A stretch of DNA of 64,000 nucleotides, taken from positions 244,266,941 to 244,330,940 of the forward strand of contig NC_057862.1 in assembly GCF_019393635.1 (NCBI RefSeq), given 5' to 3'. The stretch is from Dromiciops gliroides (taxonomy: Eukaryota > Chordata > Mammalia > Microbiotheria > Microbiotheriidae). The translations under genes and the position numbers were made by a program. How positions within the stretch are numbered: position 1 is the stretch's first letter; every line of letters begins with the position of its first letter. The notes below the pieces were generated by a model. That model saw only the letters and a list, made by a program, of their open reading frames with translations, had not been told where the DNA came from and searched no databases. Positions 1 through 10,030 of the stretch are shown here, piece by piece.

Positions 1-210
1 AGTTGCTATAAATATTTTTTGTGCAATTTCCCCCCCCCCTTTTCTCTTTTTCATGATTGTTAACTGTTTCCCTTCCATCCAATTCCCTTTCCCCATGATA
101 TTTATTCTATTATCCATCTTCTTTCATCCTATCCCTCTTCAAGAGGGATTTGCTTCTGTCTATCCCTTCCCCTAATCTGCCCTTCCTTCTTTTACCCCTC
201 TCTTTTTTTT
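1..210 (-). mobile_element. L1 3'-region fragment, older copy, cut by window edge
   Basis: The first bases read GTTGCTATAAATAT followed by a C-run and TTTTCTCTTTTTCATGATT. The same order is found at 18330-18415 at the upstream end of another minus-strand L1 fragment, so this is antisense L1 sequence from near the end of ORF2. The rest is pyrimidine-rich. It abuts the 3' end of the next L1 at about 211, which probably inserted into it. The other part lies outside the window. Confidence 0.5.
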
Positions 211-540
211 CTGATAAAAGTATTTTATTTTTTTCCAGTTACATGTAAAAATAGTTCTCAACATTTGTTTATAAAAGCTTTCCAATTTCAGATTTTTCTC
301 CCTCCCTCCCCTCCCTCCCCTTCTAGATAGCAGGTAATCTGATATAGGTTATATATACATAATAACATTAAACATATTTCTGCATTAGTCATGTTATAAG
401 AGAAGAATCAGAGCAATGAGGAAAAACCTTAAAATAGAAAAACAACAGCACCAAAAGCAAAAGAAATAGTATGGTTCAATCAGCATCTCTACTTCACAGT
501 TCTTTTTTTTTTTTTTTCTGGATTTGGAGATCCTCTTCTA
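211..540 (-). mobile_element. L1 3' UTR
   Basis: Antisense L1 3' UTR. It starts at the 3' end with AAAAGTATTTTATT, continues through TTACATGTAAAAATAGTT and a CCCTCCCTCC polypyrimidine block, and reaches ORF2 through AACAGCACCAAAAGCAAAAG. The same order recurs at 8455-8757, 38636-38770 and 57285-57600, so this is the shared 3' end of the locally active L1 family. Confidence 0.85.
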
Positions 541-1845
541 TCATGAGTTCCCTGGAACTCTTCTGTACCATTGCATTGGTGAGAAGAATATAGTCCATCC
601 CAGTAGATCAACACTCAATGTTGATGATACTGTGTACAATGTTCTTCTGGTTCTGCTCATCTCACTCATCATCAGCCCACGCAAGACCTGCCAGGTTTCT
701 CTGAACTCCTCCTGCTCATTGTTTCTTACAGCACAATAGAATTCCATTACATTCATATACCACAACTTGTTCAGCCATTCCCCAATTGATGGGCAATCCC
801 TCAATTTCCAATTCCTTGCCACCACAAAAAGAGCAGCTATAAATATTTTTGTACATGTGGGTCCTTTTCCCTTTTTTATGATCTCTTTGGGGAAAAGACC
901 CAAAAGTGGTATTGCTGGGTCAAAGGGTATGCACAGCTTTATAGCCCTTTGGGCATAGTTCCAGATTGCTCTCTGGAATGGCTGGATCAGTTCACAGCTC
1001 CACCAACAATGCATTAGTGTTCCAATTTTCCCACAGCTTCTCCAACATTTATTATTTTCCTTTTTTGTCATATTAGCCAATCTGATAGGTGTCAGGTGGT
1101 ATCTCAGAGTTGTTTTAATTTGTATCTCTCTAATCAATAGTGATTTAGAGCATTTTTTCATATGGCAATAGATAGCTTTGATTTCTTCATCAGAAAACTG
1201 ACTGTTCATATCCTTTGACCATTTCTCAATTGGGGAATGACTTGGATTCATATAAATTTGATTTAGTTCCCTTTATATTTTAGAAATGAGATCTTTTTTT
1301 TTCTGGGCAATGGGGGTTAAGTGACTTGCCCAGGGTCACACAGCTAGTAAGTCAAGTGTCTGAGGCCGGATTTGAACTCAGGTACTCCTGAATCCAAGGC
1401 CAGTGCTTTATCCACTGCGCCACCTAGCCGCCCCCCTAGAAATGAGATCTTTATCAGAAGTACTGGCCATAAAAATTGTTTCCCAGCTTTCTGCATCCCT
1501 TCTAATTTTGGCTACATTGCTTCTGTTTGTACAAAAACTTTTAAATTTAATGTAATCAAAATCATCCATTTTGCATTTCATAATATTCTCTATCTCTTGT
1601 TTGGTCATAAACTGTTCTCCTTTCCAAAAATTTGAAAGGTAGACTATTCCTTCCTCTCCTAATTTACCTATGGTATCACCTCTTATGTCTAAATCATGTA
1701 TCCATTTTGACCTTATTTTAGTATAAGGTGTAAGATGTTGGTATATGCCTAATTCCTGCCATACTATCTTCCAGTTTTCCCAGCAGTTTTTGTCAAATAC
1801 TGAATTCCTATCCCAGAAGCTGGAGTCTTTGGGTTTATCAAACAC
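541..1845 (-). pseudogene. L1 ORF2p C-terminal part, interrupted by a SINE
   Basis: Minus-strand coding remnant of the L1 ORF2 protein (endonuclease/reverse transcriptase), C-terminal region only. The upstream piece (1845 to 1408) begins MFDKPKDSSFWDRNS and contains SKWIHDLDIRGDT and KGEQFMTKQEIENIM. The downstream piece (1251 to 541) contains RYHLTPIRLANM, CGKIGTLMHCWWSC and AIKLCIPFDPAIPLLG. Both are typical of the ORF2p C-terminus. The endonuclease and RT catalytic domains are absent. A SINE with a 15-bp target duplication splits the frame. SINE plus one duplication is 156 bp, so both halves stay in the same frame, but the SINE carries stops and a TAA lies just beyond it. The element is dead. 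Confidence 0.9.
1296..1436 (-). mobile_element. tRNA-headed marsupial SINE (WSINE1-like) inside L1 ORF2
   Basis: Antisense copy: T-run, GGGCAATGGGGGTTAAGTGAC, core CACACAGCTAGTAAG, and tRNA-like head ending in CACCTAGCCGCCCC. Flanked by a perfect 15-bp target duplication TAGAAATGAGATCTT at 1281-1295 and 1437-1451, so the insertion into the L1 is certain and younger than it. Confidence 0.95.
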
Positions 1846-2300
1846 TGCATTACTAATGTCATTTGCTACTGTGTCTCCTATGCCTAGCCTATTCCATTGA
1901 TCCTCCTGCCCCTCTCTCTTTATCCCCTTTCCCTCCTATTTTCCTGCAGGGTTAGAGAGATTACTGTACCCACTTGAGTGTGTATGTTATTCCCTCCTTG
2001 AGCGAATTCTGATGAGATTGAGGTCTTTGAGCCAATTCTGATGAGTGTTAGGCTCATTTACTGCTCAGATTAAGTAGATTACTCCACCCACTTGGGTGTG
2101 TTTGTTAATCCCTCCTTGAGGCAACTCTGATGAGTTTAAGGTCTTTGAGCCTTTTCTGATGAGTGTAAAATTCATTTACTACCCTGCTCCTCCCCCATCT
2201 CTCCCCCCACTCCATAAGCCTTTTCCTGTTTCTTTCTTGTAGGATTTCACCTCTGCCCTTCCCCTTCCCCCAGTGCATTCCCTTCACCCCTCAATTTAAC
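1846..2300. repeat. Non-coding segment with a two-copy tandem repeat (period 118 bp)
   Basis: This stretch separates ORF2 from ORF1 of the minus-strand L1 and has no coding similarity that I can see. It holds two related copies, 1958-2064 and 2076-2182, both starting AGATTACT and both containing CCACTT-GTGTGT, TCCCTCCTTGAG and a GAGTGT after TTCTGATGA or a variant. The motif TCTGATGAG occurs four times. It could be a variable internal part of this L1 family or a separate repeat joined to it. I cannot assign it. Confidence 0.5.
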
Positions 2301-2314
2301 CCTTAAGATGTCAT

Positions 2315-2445
2315 CATGGGGCAGATAGGTGACACAGTGGGCAAAGCATCCCCCCTGGACCCAGGGGGATCCCAGCCAAAACCCAGCCTCAGACACAAGA
2401 CAGTCACCCACTGCACAACCCCAGGTATGTCCCCCAACTCCAATT
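2315..2445 (+). mobile_element. Diverged tRNA-headed SINE
   Basis: Sense copy with GGGGCAGATAGGTGACACAG, then CCCTGGACCCAGGGG, CAGCCTCAGACACA and AATATG-like CAGGTATGTCCCC. It resembles the main SINE but replaces the usual CTAGCTGTGTGACC core with CAGTCACCCACTG. It may be a separate subfamily or a decayed copy. It sits between the 118-bp repeat segment and L1 ORF1. Confidence 0.5.
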
Positions 2446-2447
2446 TT

Positions 2448-3208
2448 TTATGTTTCTCTAGGGTCTTGTATTTGAAAGTCAAATTTGCCATTCAATTCAG
2501 GTCTTTTCATCACAAATACCTTAAAGTCCTCTTTTTCATTAAAGTCCCATTTTTCCTCTGAAAGATTATGATCAGGTTTGCTGGGAAGGTGATTCTTGGT
2601 TGTAATCCTAATTCCTTTGCCCTCTGGAATATCATATTCCATGCCCTCCGGTCCTTTAATGCAGAAGCTTCTAGATCTTGTGGTATCCTGACTGGGGCTC
2701 CACAGTACTTGAATTCTTTCTTTTTGGCAGCTTGCAATATTTTCTCCTTGACCTGAGAGCTCTGGAATTTGGCTCTAATATTCCTAGGAGTTTTCCTTTT
2801 GGGATCTCTTTCTGGAGGTGGTTGGTGGATTCTTTCAATTTCTATTTTAGCTTCTTCTTCTAGAATTTCAGGGCAATTTTCCCTGAGAATATCTTGGAAG
2901 ATGGTGTCTAAGCTCTTTCCTTGATCATGGTTTTCAGGTAGACCAATAATTTTCAAATTATCTCTCTTGGATCTATTTTCCAGGTCAGCAGTTTTCCCCA
3001 GAAGATATTTCACATTTCCCTCTATTTTTTTATTCATTTGGATTTGCTTTATTGTGTCTTGGTTTCTCATAAAGTCACTAGCTTCCATTTGTGCAATCCT
3101 AATTCTTAGGCAATTGTTTTTATCAGAGAGCTTTTCCATTTGGCTTTTCAAGCTATTGATTTTTTTCTCATGTCTTTCCTGCATCACCCTCATTTCTCTT
3201 TCCTCTGA
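2448..3208 (-). pseudogene. L1 ORF1p, N-terminally deleted
   Basis: Minus-strand L1 ORF1, the RNA-binding coiled-coil protein that forms the retrotransposition particle with ORF2p. The frame from 3193 to 2510 (227 codons) shows the coiled-coil end (NSLKSQMEKLSDKNNCLRIRI), an RRM-like region (DNLKIIGLPENHDQGKSLD) and a C-terminal domain with PRNIRAKFQSSQVKEKILQAA. Compared with the second ORF1 in the window (59568-60000), about 127 bp coding the N-terminal coiled coil are missing at about 3200, and four residues of a heptad (EIQK) are absent after QMEK. The C-terminus runs into an out-of-frame stop. It cannot give a normal ORF1p. Confidence 0.9.
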
Positions 3209-3846
3209 GGGTGCACCTTAATCTTTCTCATCACTGAAGAAACTTTCTATGGTCTCATTCTCTGTGTGCTCATCTTGCCCTTATTTTACTTGACTTTTAG
3301 CTCCTTAAAGTGGGCCACTGTTTCCAGGCTGCAGTATCCCAAGCTTCAGAAGACCCAGGTGGTGTGATTTAAGGAGGATCAGATTCTTCACTCACCTGGC
3401 CTGTTCCCTGGTCTGTAGATGACCCCAGACCCACTTGCTAATCAACCAACTTTGTGTGTTATGGTTGTCAGCTCCCACAAGCCTGTGCCCCTCTCCCACC
3501 TGGGCCACTGCTGCTCAAGGCTACCTCTTGGTTCCCAGCAGGGGTGAAAAACCCAAGTTCTGCCTCAGCACCAGCATAGACCCCTATAGTCTCCCCCCTG
3601 CCAGGGGCTCAGCCCTCTCACCAGACTGTGAGCTTAGTTCCAGTCCACACTGATGCTTCAGCTGATTCAGAGGCTCTGGTGGTCTCCTTCTCTGGTGAGA
3701 CCTTTCTGGGATTGGATCTGTGTCAGGGTGACTGTGGGGTTGGGCTCCACTTCTGTATCAGCATAGCAGCTCCCTCCTTCTGACCTTCCAAGTCATTCTT
3801 GGTTAGAAGATGATTTTAGCATATTCTTCTGTGGGTTTTACTCCCT
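3209..3846 (-). mobile_element. L1 5' UTR
   Basis: Antisense 5' UTR. It is collinear with 60075-60750 upstream of the second L1 ORF1, sharing AAGAAACTTTCTATGGT, CACTCACCTGGCCTGTTCCC, CCTGGGCCACT-type and CCCAGTTCTGCCTCAGCA-type blocks. It is moderately GC-rich, as expected for an L1 promoter. It stops at about 3846, short of the end seen in the second copy, where a SINE has inserted. Confidence 0.8.
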
Positions 3847-3855
3847 GTAGACTTT

Positions 3856-4005
3856 TTTTTTTTTTAGTGAGGCAGTTGGGGTTAAGTGACTTGCCCAGGG
3901 TCACACAGCTAGTAAGTGTTAAGTGTCTGAGGCCATATTTGAACTCAGGTACTCCTGACTCCAGGGCTGGTGCTCTATCCACTGTGCCATCTAGCTGTCC
4001 CTCCC
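3856..4005 (-). mobile_element. Marsupial SINE, GAGGCA-tail type
   Basis: T-run, GTGAGGCAGTTGGGGTTAAG, core, and head ending CTAGCTGTCCC. Target duplication GTAGACTTT at 3847-3855 and 4006-4014. It marks the 5' boundary of the L1 to its left. Confidence 0.93.
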
Positions 4006-4423
4006 GTAGACTTTCAAACCTTGTTAGAGAACTAGAAAATCAAAACTATTATATATGGCTTGATATATTTATATCTATATCTAATGTGGGTACCTATATA
4101 TCTGTATCTATCTAGATTCATCATGATAATACCAACGATGGCCTGATTGTCTATGTCCCCTTTTGAACTCTTTATGCCTTTTAACATGTTTCATTGGCAC
4201 TCTTTTCTTTCTTTTGGTATTACATCACTATCTCCTACCTCTTCCCAATGACCCTTCCCTCACCCCAAGCAAAACAGTATAATAAAGCAAAAAAAAATTT
4301 CTATTGCATTGAGTGTGTTTACAATACATTTCTTGTTTTGTGCTTCTAGTTCATCTTGCAGAGTTCCAGAATGGATAGAGAAGCTTATTGTTATTTTTCT
4401 TTGGTTTTCCTTATTATAATTAT

Positions 4424-4567
4424 TTTGTTTTGGTGAGGCATTTGGGGTTAAGTGACTTGCCCAGGGTCACACAGCTAGTAAGTGTCAAGTGTCTGAGGCC
4501 GGATTTGAATTCAGATCCTCCTGAATCCAGGGCTGGTGCTTTATCCACTGAGCCACCTAGCTGCCCC
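4424..4567 (-). mobile_element. Marsupial SINE, GAGGCA-tail type
   Basis: Full-length antisense copy from GGTGAGGCATTTGGGG to the head end CACCTAGCTGCCCC. The tail is short and interrupted and I found no clear target duplication, so it is probably an older insertion. Confidence 0.9.
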
Positions 4568-4720
4568 TTAAATATGCTTTTCATTCTTGTTTTGATACTT
4601 AAGCACTCCACCACATCTTGTTCTTCTAGGTAACAACTATGAATGCAGTATCCCATTTTGGGGCGGGAACATGGAGGAGATACACAAGATTGTGTATATA
4701 CTTTATTTTATTTAATGTTT

Positions 4721-4866
4721 AATTTTTCTTTTCGGGGTAATGAGGGTTAAGTGATTTGCCCAGGGTCACACAGCTAGTAAGTGTCAAGTGTCTGAGGCCA
4801 GATTTGAACTCAGGTCCTCCTGAATCCAGGGCTGGTGCTTTATCCACTGTACCACCTAGCTGCCCC
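4721..4866 (-). mobile_element. Marsupial SINE, GGGGCAA-tail type
   Basis: Antisense copy from CGGGGTAATGAGGGTTAAG to CTGCCCC. It is directly abutted by the next SINE in the same orientation. Confidence 0.92.
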
Positions 4867-4880
4867 AAGAACAAGTTCTT

Positions 4881-5040
4881 TTTTTTTTTTTTGGGTGAGG
4901 CAATTGGGGTTAAGTGACTTGCCCAGGGTCACACAGCTAGTAAGTGTCAAGAGTCTGAGGCCAGATTTGAACTCAGGTCCTCCTGAATCCAGGGCCAGTG
5001 CTCTATCCACTGCACCACCTAGTTGGCCCCCCCCCCCCCC
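4881..5040 (-). mobile_element. Marsupial SINE, abutting the previous copy
   Basis: Antisense copy with a T12 tail, GTGAGGCAATTGGGG and a head ending in GGCC followed by a C-run at 5026-5040. Target duplication AAGAACAAGTTCTT at 4867-4880 and 5041-5054, so it inserted at the end of the neighbouring SINE. Confidence 0.95.
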
Positions 5041-5054
5041 AAGAACAAGTTCTT

Positions 5055-6170
5055 ATTATCTCTACTACACTGGCTATATACTCCTAGATGTCATTTAACT
5101 TCATGGTGGCCCGGGCAACTTTCCTAAGGATAGCAGTTGAATAACAGATGCCAGTCTCTATCTGTGGAGGATGTTTACTCATTGGGATTGCTTTCTACCC
5201 ATAAACAAACAAACAAAAAAAGTTAACAAGTAATAATAGTAGGAGACCATCCAGTAGCAAGGTCCATGTAGTTCTATTATTACAGGAAAACATTATTAAA
5301 AGTACAACTTTAATAGCCTATGGTAAATAAATATAATGATAGATGCCATTTAAATTTTGTCTAGCTAGAAATTAATGAAGCAGTTCTAACAATGAAAAGA
5401 AATAAGATGGTAGGAAAATTGACTATTAGATTTTGCAGAGCCCTTTGGTAACCTTCAGGTGAGGGATTTTATCAGAGAGGATACTTCCTGCAGTGAAGCA
5501 GATCTTATTCCTTTCATTGTCTTCTCATCCTGTGTAATTCTTTTATATGTCATTTCACAAATTCTACATAGAGGATACATCCAATTGATTGGAAACTATT
5601 GTCTTGCTATTTAACGGATCTAAATACCTACATATTGTAAGGTATTGCCCATTTGTGTGTGAGCAGTTTGCTGAAAGGGGAAGAAAATAAATTATTTTAT
5701 GAATAAAGAGTATTAAATCAACATGTAAATAATGTGAAACACTGCCCCTTTCATATGTGAATAGCTTGACTGCTGAAAGGGGCAGAAAGTTAACTTTTAA
5801 GTATGAAAAGCTTCTAAAATCCATGTATGAAGAAACTATTTCCACACTGCTCCCCCCCCCCAATATGAAGATGGGCATAGGAGGACTGGGTAAAGAACTT
5901 AGAAGACTTGTTCAAAGACAAAGAAATGCTTGGTGCTTCATGGTGTTGTGGTCTCTCAGATCATTTGCATGTAACTGTTTTTAGATCTTGAGAAGTTAAA
6001 ACTCATATACTGGCAAAACAATTTATTATTTGGAAATTAAAGACTATTGGCCTCATAAGCTGACAGAAAGTTGGATTTCAAATTGTATATCATTATAAAT
6101 AGATGTGATTTTTTCAATGGAAATGACACTAAAGAAGATACTTTATTGCTCTGGTAATGGTCATGGGGCT
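5055..6170. other. No gene recognised; imperfect direct repeat near 5640-5810
   Basis: AT-rich, with no frame or known repeat that I can support over most of its length. An A-rich (CAAA)n run lies at 5204-5220. Two related segments, about 5640-5707 and 5735-5810, share TGTGTGA-like, AGCAGTTTGCTGAAAGGGG/AGCTTGACTGCTGAAAGGGG and a downstream AGAAA-TTAA block. Confidence 0.4.
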
Positions 6171-6262
6171 TTCTAGAGTTGTTTGAGAGGAGAGACTATC
6201 TCTGCTTTTTTATTAGTATTCTCAGTGCTTAGCACAGTCCTTTGTACACAATAAGTGTTTAG
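6171..6262 (+). mobile_element. L2 3' end (sense)
   Basis: The series GAGAGACTATCTCTGC, CTCAGTGCTTAGCACAGTCC and ACACAATAAGTGTTTAG is the usual L2 LINE 3' end. The next SINE has landed immediately after it. Confidence 0.65.
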
Positions 6263-6270
6263 AAAATACT

Positions 6271-6417
6271 TTTTTTTTTTTTGTGAGGCAATTGGGGTTA
6301 AGTGACTTGCCCAGGGTCACACAGCTAGTAAGTGTTAAGTGTCTGAGGCTGGATTTGAACTCAGGTCCTCCTGAATCCAAGGCCAATGCTCTATCCACTG
6401 TACCACCTAGCTGCCCC
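6271..6417 (-). mobile_element. Marsupial SINE, GAGGCA-tail type
   Basis: T12 tail, GTGAGGCAATTGGGG, full core and head. Probable target duplication AATACTTTT (6265-6273) against AATACCTTTT (6419-6428). Confidence 0.93.
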
Positions 6418-6428
6418 TAATACCTTTT

Positions 6429-7243
6429 CTTTCATTCTCTCACTTCATGGATTTTACCTCATAAGGAAAAGATGAATTATTGATCACCAGGAGACTTTGA
6501 TTTGAGGTATTAGAGGCAGAGAAGAACCCAGCAGGAGAGACTTAAGAAACTAAAGGATGGGAAGGCAGCAACAGCATGTGAGAAAATACTAGCAGAGGCA
6601 GTCAGCTGATAGGAAGGCTTTTGCTACTGTATGAACATCACTTTACTCATTGAAAAGGACCGGAAACAGCTAATTGGAAGAGTGTTGAGTTCAGTTATTG
6701 CCCTTTAGAATCATTTACAATTTGAGGTAAGTGAAACCTGTGAGAGGTGTCTGGATGTCTTTGTGACTGTCCTCTGGTTTCAGAGTGAAAAGCAGTGGGG
6801 ATTGGGGTGTGTGGGAGCACTGAATCTACTTTGGTAGTCTAGTAGGTCTAGTATCCAGTTAGGGATACTCAGACCCTGAGGAGGACATTCTGACCATGGA
6901 GAATTATGGTTGATCAACTTGCTGGGGTTAGTTAGAAATTACTCTTTCCCTGGAAAAGCAAAGTAGTTAATTAACCAGATAGTGGTTAGTTAGAAAGATA
7001 ACAAAGCAGCCACCCAGAAATCTGGGTACCTTCAATTTATAGCATGAGCTTAGCTGGGAGCCAGTTGTGTTTGCTACGTGATCAGGACCAGGTAGTGAAA
7101 ATAATCCCAAGTTAAGAATGTGACATATTTACTACTTCATGTATCCTACTCCCCAAATAGCTAGCATCATCATTCCTCAAACAGCTGTAACTTTTTAATC
7201 TTAAGTCTCTCTCTCCCCTCACCCCCTTCTCTCCTCTATAAAA
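6429..7243. other. No recognised feature
   Basis: I see no coding frame, SINE, LINE or simple repeat with confidence. Composition is ordinary mixed purine-rich mammalian sequence. Confidence 0.4.
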
Positions 7244-7253
7244 CTATCACCTT

Positions 7254-7429
7254 TTGGGCATCTAGGTGGCGTAGTAGATAGAGCACTGGCCCTGGAGTCA
7301 GGAGGACCTGAGTTCAAATCCGGCCTCAGACCCTTGACACTTACTAGCTGTGTGACCCTGGGGAAGTCACTTAACCCCAATTGCCTCACACACACACAAA
7401 AAAAGAACTTATAAAAAAAAAAAAGAAGG
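7254..7429 (+). mobile_element. Marsupial SINE, sense
   Basis: Head GGGCATCTAGGTGGCGTAGT, box-B-like GAGTTCAAATCC, core, and a tail that is (CA)n followed by A-runs. Target duplication CTATCACCTT at 7244-7253 and 7430-7439. Confidence 0.95.
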
Positions 7430-7747
7430 CTATCACCTTCTCCTTTGTTCGAGGAGTTGAAGTTTAGACTTCTTCTCCCGGCCATACCTCTATGTGCCGA
7501 ATGATAAAAACTTTTACTTAAATTTTGATTGGATTGTGTGGACAAGTAATTCTTTGAAAGAGGAATTTTTTCAGATTCAGTTTAGCAATAGCACTATTAG
7601 AAGACACTTGAAAGGTTATTGGATGAACCAGTATCCTGTTGAGTGAAGAGCAGGCCTGTCTTCTCTATGTTGCCCAAAGAGCCTAAGTAATTTTTAAGTT
7701 CTTGGCTTTAGGGACATGCTTCTATCATTACACTATTGTAACTTCTT

Positions 7748-7911
7748 TTTTTTTTGTGGGTTTTTTTTTTTCTTTGCGGGGCAATGGAGGTTAAGGGACT
7801 TGCCCAGGGTCACACAGCTAGTAAGTGTCAAGTGTCTGAGGCCAGATTTGAACTCAGGTACTCCTGACTCCAGGGCCGGTGCTTTATCCACTGCGCCACC
7901 TAGCTGCCCCT
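7748..7911 (-). mobile_element. Marsupial SINE, GGGGCAA-tail type
   Basis: Antisense, with an interrupted T/G tail and a complete head. Perfect target duplication TATTGTAACTTCTT at 7734-7747 and 7912-7925. Confidence 0.95.
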
Positions 7912-8266
7912 TATTGTAACTTCTTAAACACTCTTTTAAGGGTGATCTTGATTTAAAAGAGCTTGCTACTGCTTCATCAGTTTGAGATTAGAAGAGAAGT
8001 GGATTTGCTTAGCAGAAAGTGGTGAAGACTAGAAGGGTAACAATCAACAGAGAAACATCTTCATGGAGTGCAGATTGTATATGAAGGGACCAAGATGATC
8101 AAAGCTTGCAGTCCATAGTTGAATTTCCCTGAACACGTGGACCATTCGCATTCTATGTCTCTCTGCTAGATTTCTCTAAGTATGTGCCCACTCTGTGCCA
8201 TGGATACTGATTATGATTGATTTACCTAATCATTAAGTGTTTTAGTGTTAATGGTGAAATAATTTT

Positions 8267-8757
8267 TTAAAAACTAAAAGTATTAGGGCAGCTAGGTGGT
8301 ACAGTGGATAGAGCACTGACCTTGAATTCAGGAGGACCTGAGTTCAAATCCGACTTCAGACACTTGACACTTACTAGCTGTGTGACCCTGGGCAAATCAC
8401 TTAACCCCAATTGCCTCACCAAAACAACAACAACAAAAACAAAACAAAAAAAATAAAAGTATTTTATTATTTTCCAGTTACATGTAGAAATAGTTTTCAA
8501 CATTTGTTTATATAAGATTTCCAATTTCAAATTTTTCTCCCTCCCTTCCCTCCCTCCCCCCCTCCCCATGACAGCAGGCAATCTGATATAGGTTATATAT
8601 ACATAATAACATTAAACATATTTCTGCATTAGTCATGTTATACAAGAAGAATCAGAGCACAAATCAGAAAACCAACAGCACCAAAAACAAAAGAAATAGT
8701 ATGGTCTAATCAGCATCCATATGCCACAGTTCCTTTTTTTTTTTTCTGGATTTGAAG
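8267..8757 (-). mobile_element. 5'-truncated L1 3' end, split by a SINE
   Basis: Only the L1 3' UTR is present (AAAAGTATTTTATTATT, TTACATGTAGAAATAG, CCCTCCCTCC block, ending at TTCTGGATTTGAAGA). It is flanked by a 14-bp duplication with one mismatch, GGTGAAATAATTTT (8253-8266) and GGTGAAATCATTTT (8758-8771), so it is a severely truncated insertion. A SINE later inserted near its 3' end. Confidence 0.85.
8285..8453 (+). mobile_element. Marsupial SINE nested in L1
   Basis: Sense copy with an A-rich (CAA)n tail. Target duplication TAAAAGTATT at 8275-8284 and 8454-8463 places it within the 3' end of the surrounding truncated L1. Confidence 0.92.
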
Positions 8758-8879
8758 AGGTGAAATCATTTTAATGAACTCATTTTAGAGAAATGGAAGG
8801 CACATAGATAGGGACTTAGGAACTACAGTTATGAGTAAGGGAAGTATATTCTCCAATAATAGAGTTGCCCCAAGACCCT

Positions 8880-9610
8880 GAGAGAATTATTATAGCTACA
8901 TTATGGTGATCCTTCCCTGGGAACCCAGATCTGTCAGTTTGGGGGAAGATTAGGGTGAATGAGCCAACACAGAGAGCAAGCAGGTGCTTTTTTTGTTTTG
9001 TTTTGTTTTTTGGTGGGGCAATGAAGGTTAAGTGACTTGCCCAGGGTCACACAGCTAGTGTCAAGTGTCTGAGGCAGGATTTGAACTTAGGTCCCCCTGA
9101 ATCCAGGGCCAGTGCTTTATCCACTGTGCCTCCTAGCTGCCCCTCAAGTAGGTAATCTCATGTAAATTTTATACATAAATTTCATAACTTACCAAATACT
9201 GACTGATAAAGACAATTTACTAAGAACTGACTATTCCTCACCCTGGTCTCCATTCCCAGACCAATGAATTTCCTGGTGCTAACCAGACTTTGTCAATTCC
9301 AGACTCTGATTGTTTTGTGGATCTCCCAAACTATCCCCTCCCAGAGGTTCCCAAGCTTTCTTCCTAGATTTTAGCTTATTATGCAAAAGAACCCAGCTAA
9401 TGCAAAAGAACCTATCTATAAGAAATTTACTCTTCCCAGAGGCAATCCCTTCTCTCTCTTTTCTGTCACTCCATATAAACCCTGTTCCTTGTTCCCATCT
9501 TTGGGTATTCTTAGCATCTCCTATGAAATGTCTTGAGCTGCAACTCCTTTGCCTCAATTAAAGACTTTAATTTTATTATATTGATTGTTTTATTAATTTT
9601 CAGGTTGACA
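8880..9610 (+). mobile_element. Possible solo LTR of an endogenous retrovirus, interrupted by a SINE
   Basis: A promoter-like order is visible: CCAATGAATT near 9261, CATATAAACC near 9472, then CCTCAATTAAAGAC near 9552 resembling a poly(A)-signal region, with a CA-ending edge near 9610. No primer-binding site, gag, pol or env is present. The ends are not fixed and no flanking duplication was found, so the class is tentative. Confidence 0.35.
8989..9144 (-). mobile_element. Marsupial SINE, GGGGCAA-tail type
   Basis: Antisense with a TTTTG-rich tail. Part of the core (TAAG) is missing after CAGCTAGTG. Target duplication CAAGCAGGT (8979-8987) against CAAGTAGGT (9145-9153), one mismatch. It lies inside the LTR-like segment. 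Confidence 0.9.
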
Positions 9611-9614
9611 TCAA

Positions 9615-9855
9615 ATATTGACCCATTCACTCCAGGATTTTTGCATGTTTAGCTAAATGCACAAATCAAAATGCCTTTTCAAAGGCTTTGATGTATGTCA
9701 AAATATTATTTATTGCACTAGGTAGAAAATAGTTATTTTTTTAATTTGAAAGTATTCCAAGGTTCACAGGCTCTTAGATCTCTATAACCTTAAAGTTTCC
9801 TGATTAAGCTTGTAGATATGTAGTACATACAACACTTTGCTATGGTCCTACCCAT
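9615..9855. other. No recognised feature
   Basis: AT-rich unique-looking sequence between the LTR-like segment and a composite SINE. Confidence 0.4.
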
Positions 9856-9857
9856 AG

Positions 9858-9981
9858 GCCAGTTATGTGGTGCAGTGAATAGAGCACTGGCCCTGAGATT
9901 GGGAGGACCTGTGTTCAAATTTGACCTTAGACATTTACTAGTTTTGTGACCCCAGGCAAGTCACAACCCCAATTGCCTTAA

Positions 9982-10030
<49 letters not shown>

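Noticed and set aside
2448..3193. A host coiled-coil gene
   Set aside because: Motifs and neighbouring ORF2 and 5' UTR show that it is L1 ORF1.
7219..7545. A minus-strand open frame with VRQLGLSDLPRVTQLVSVKCLRPDLNSG-like protein, seen in many other places
   Set aside because: It is the antisense reading of the SINE core and recurs wherever a SINE lies; it is not a gene family.
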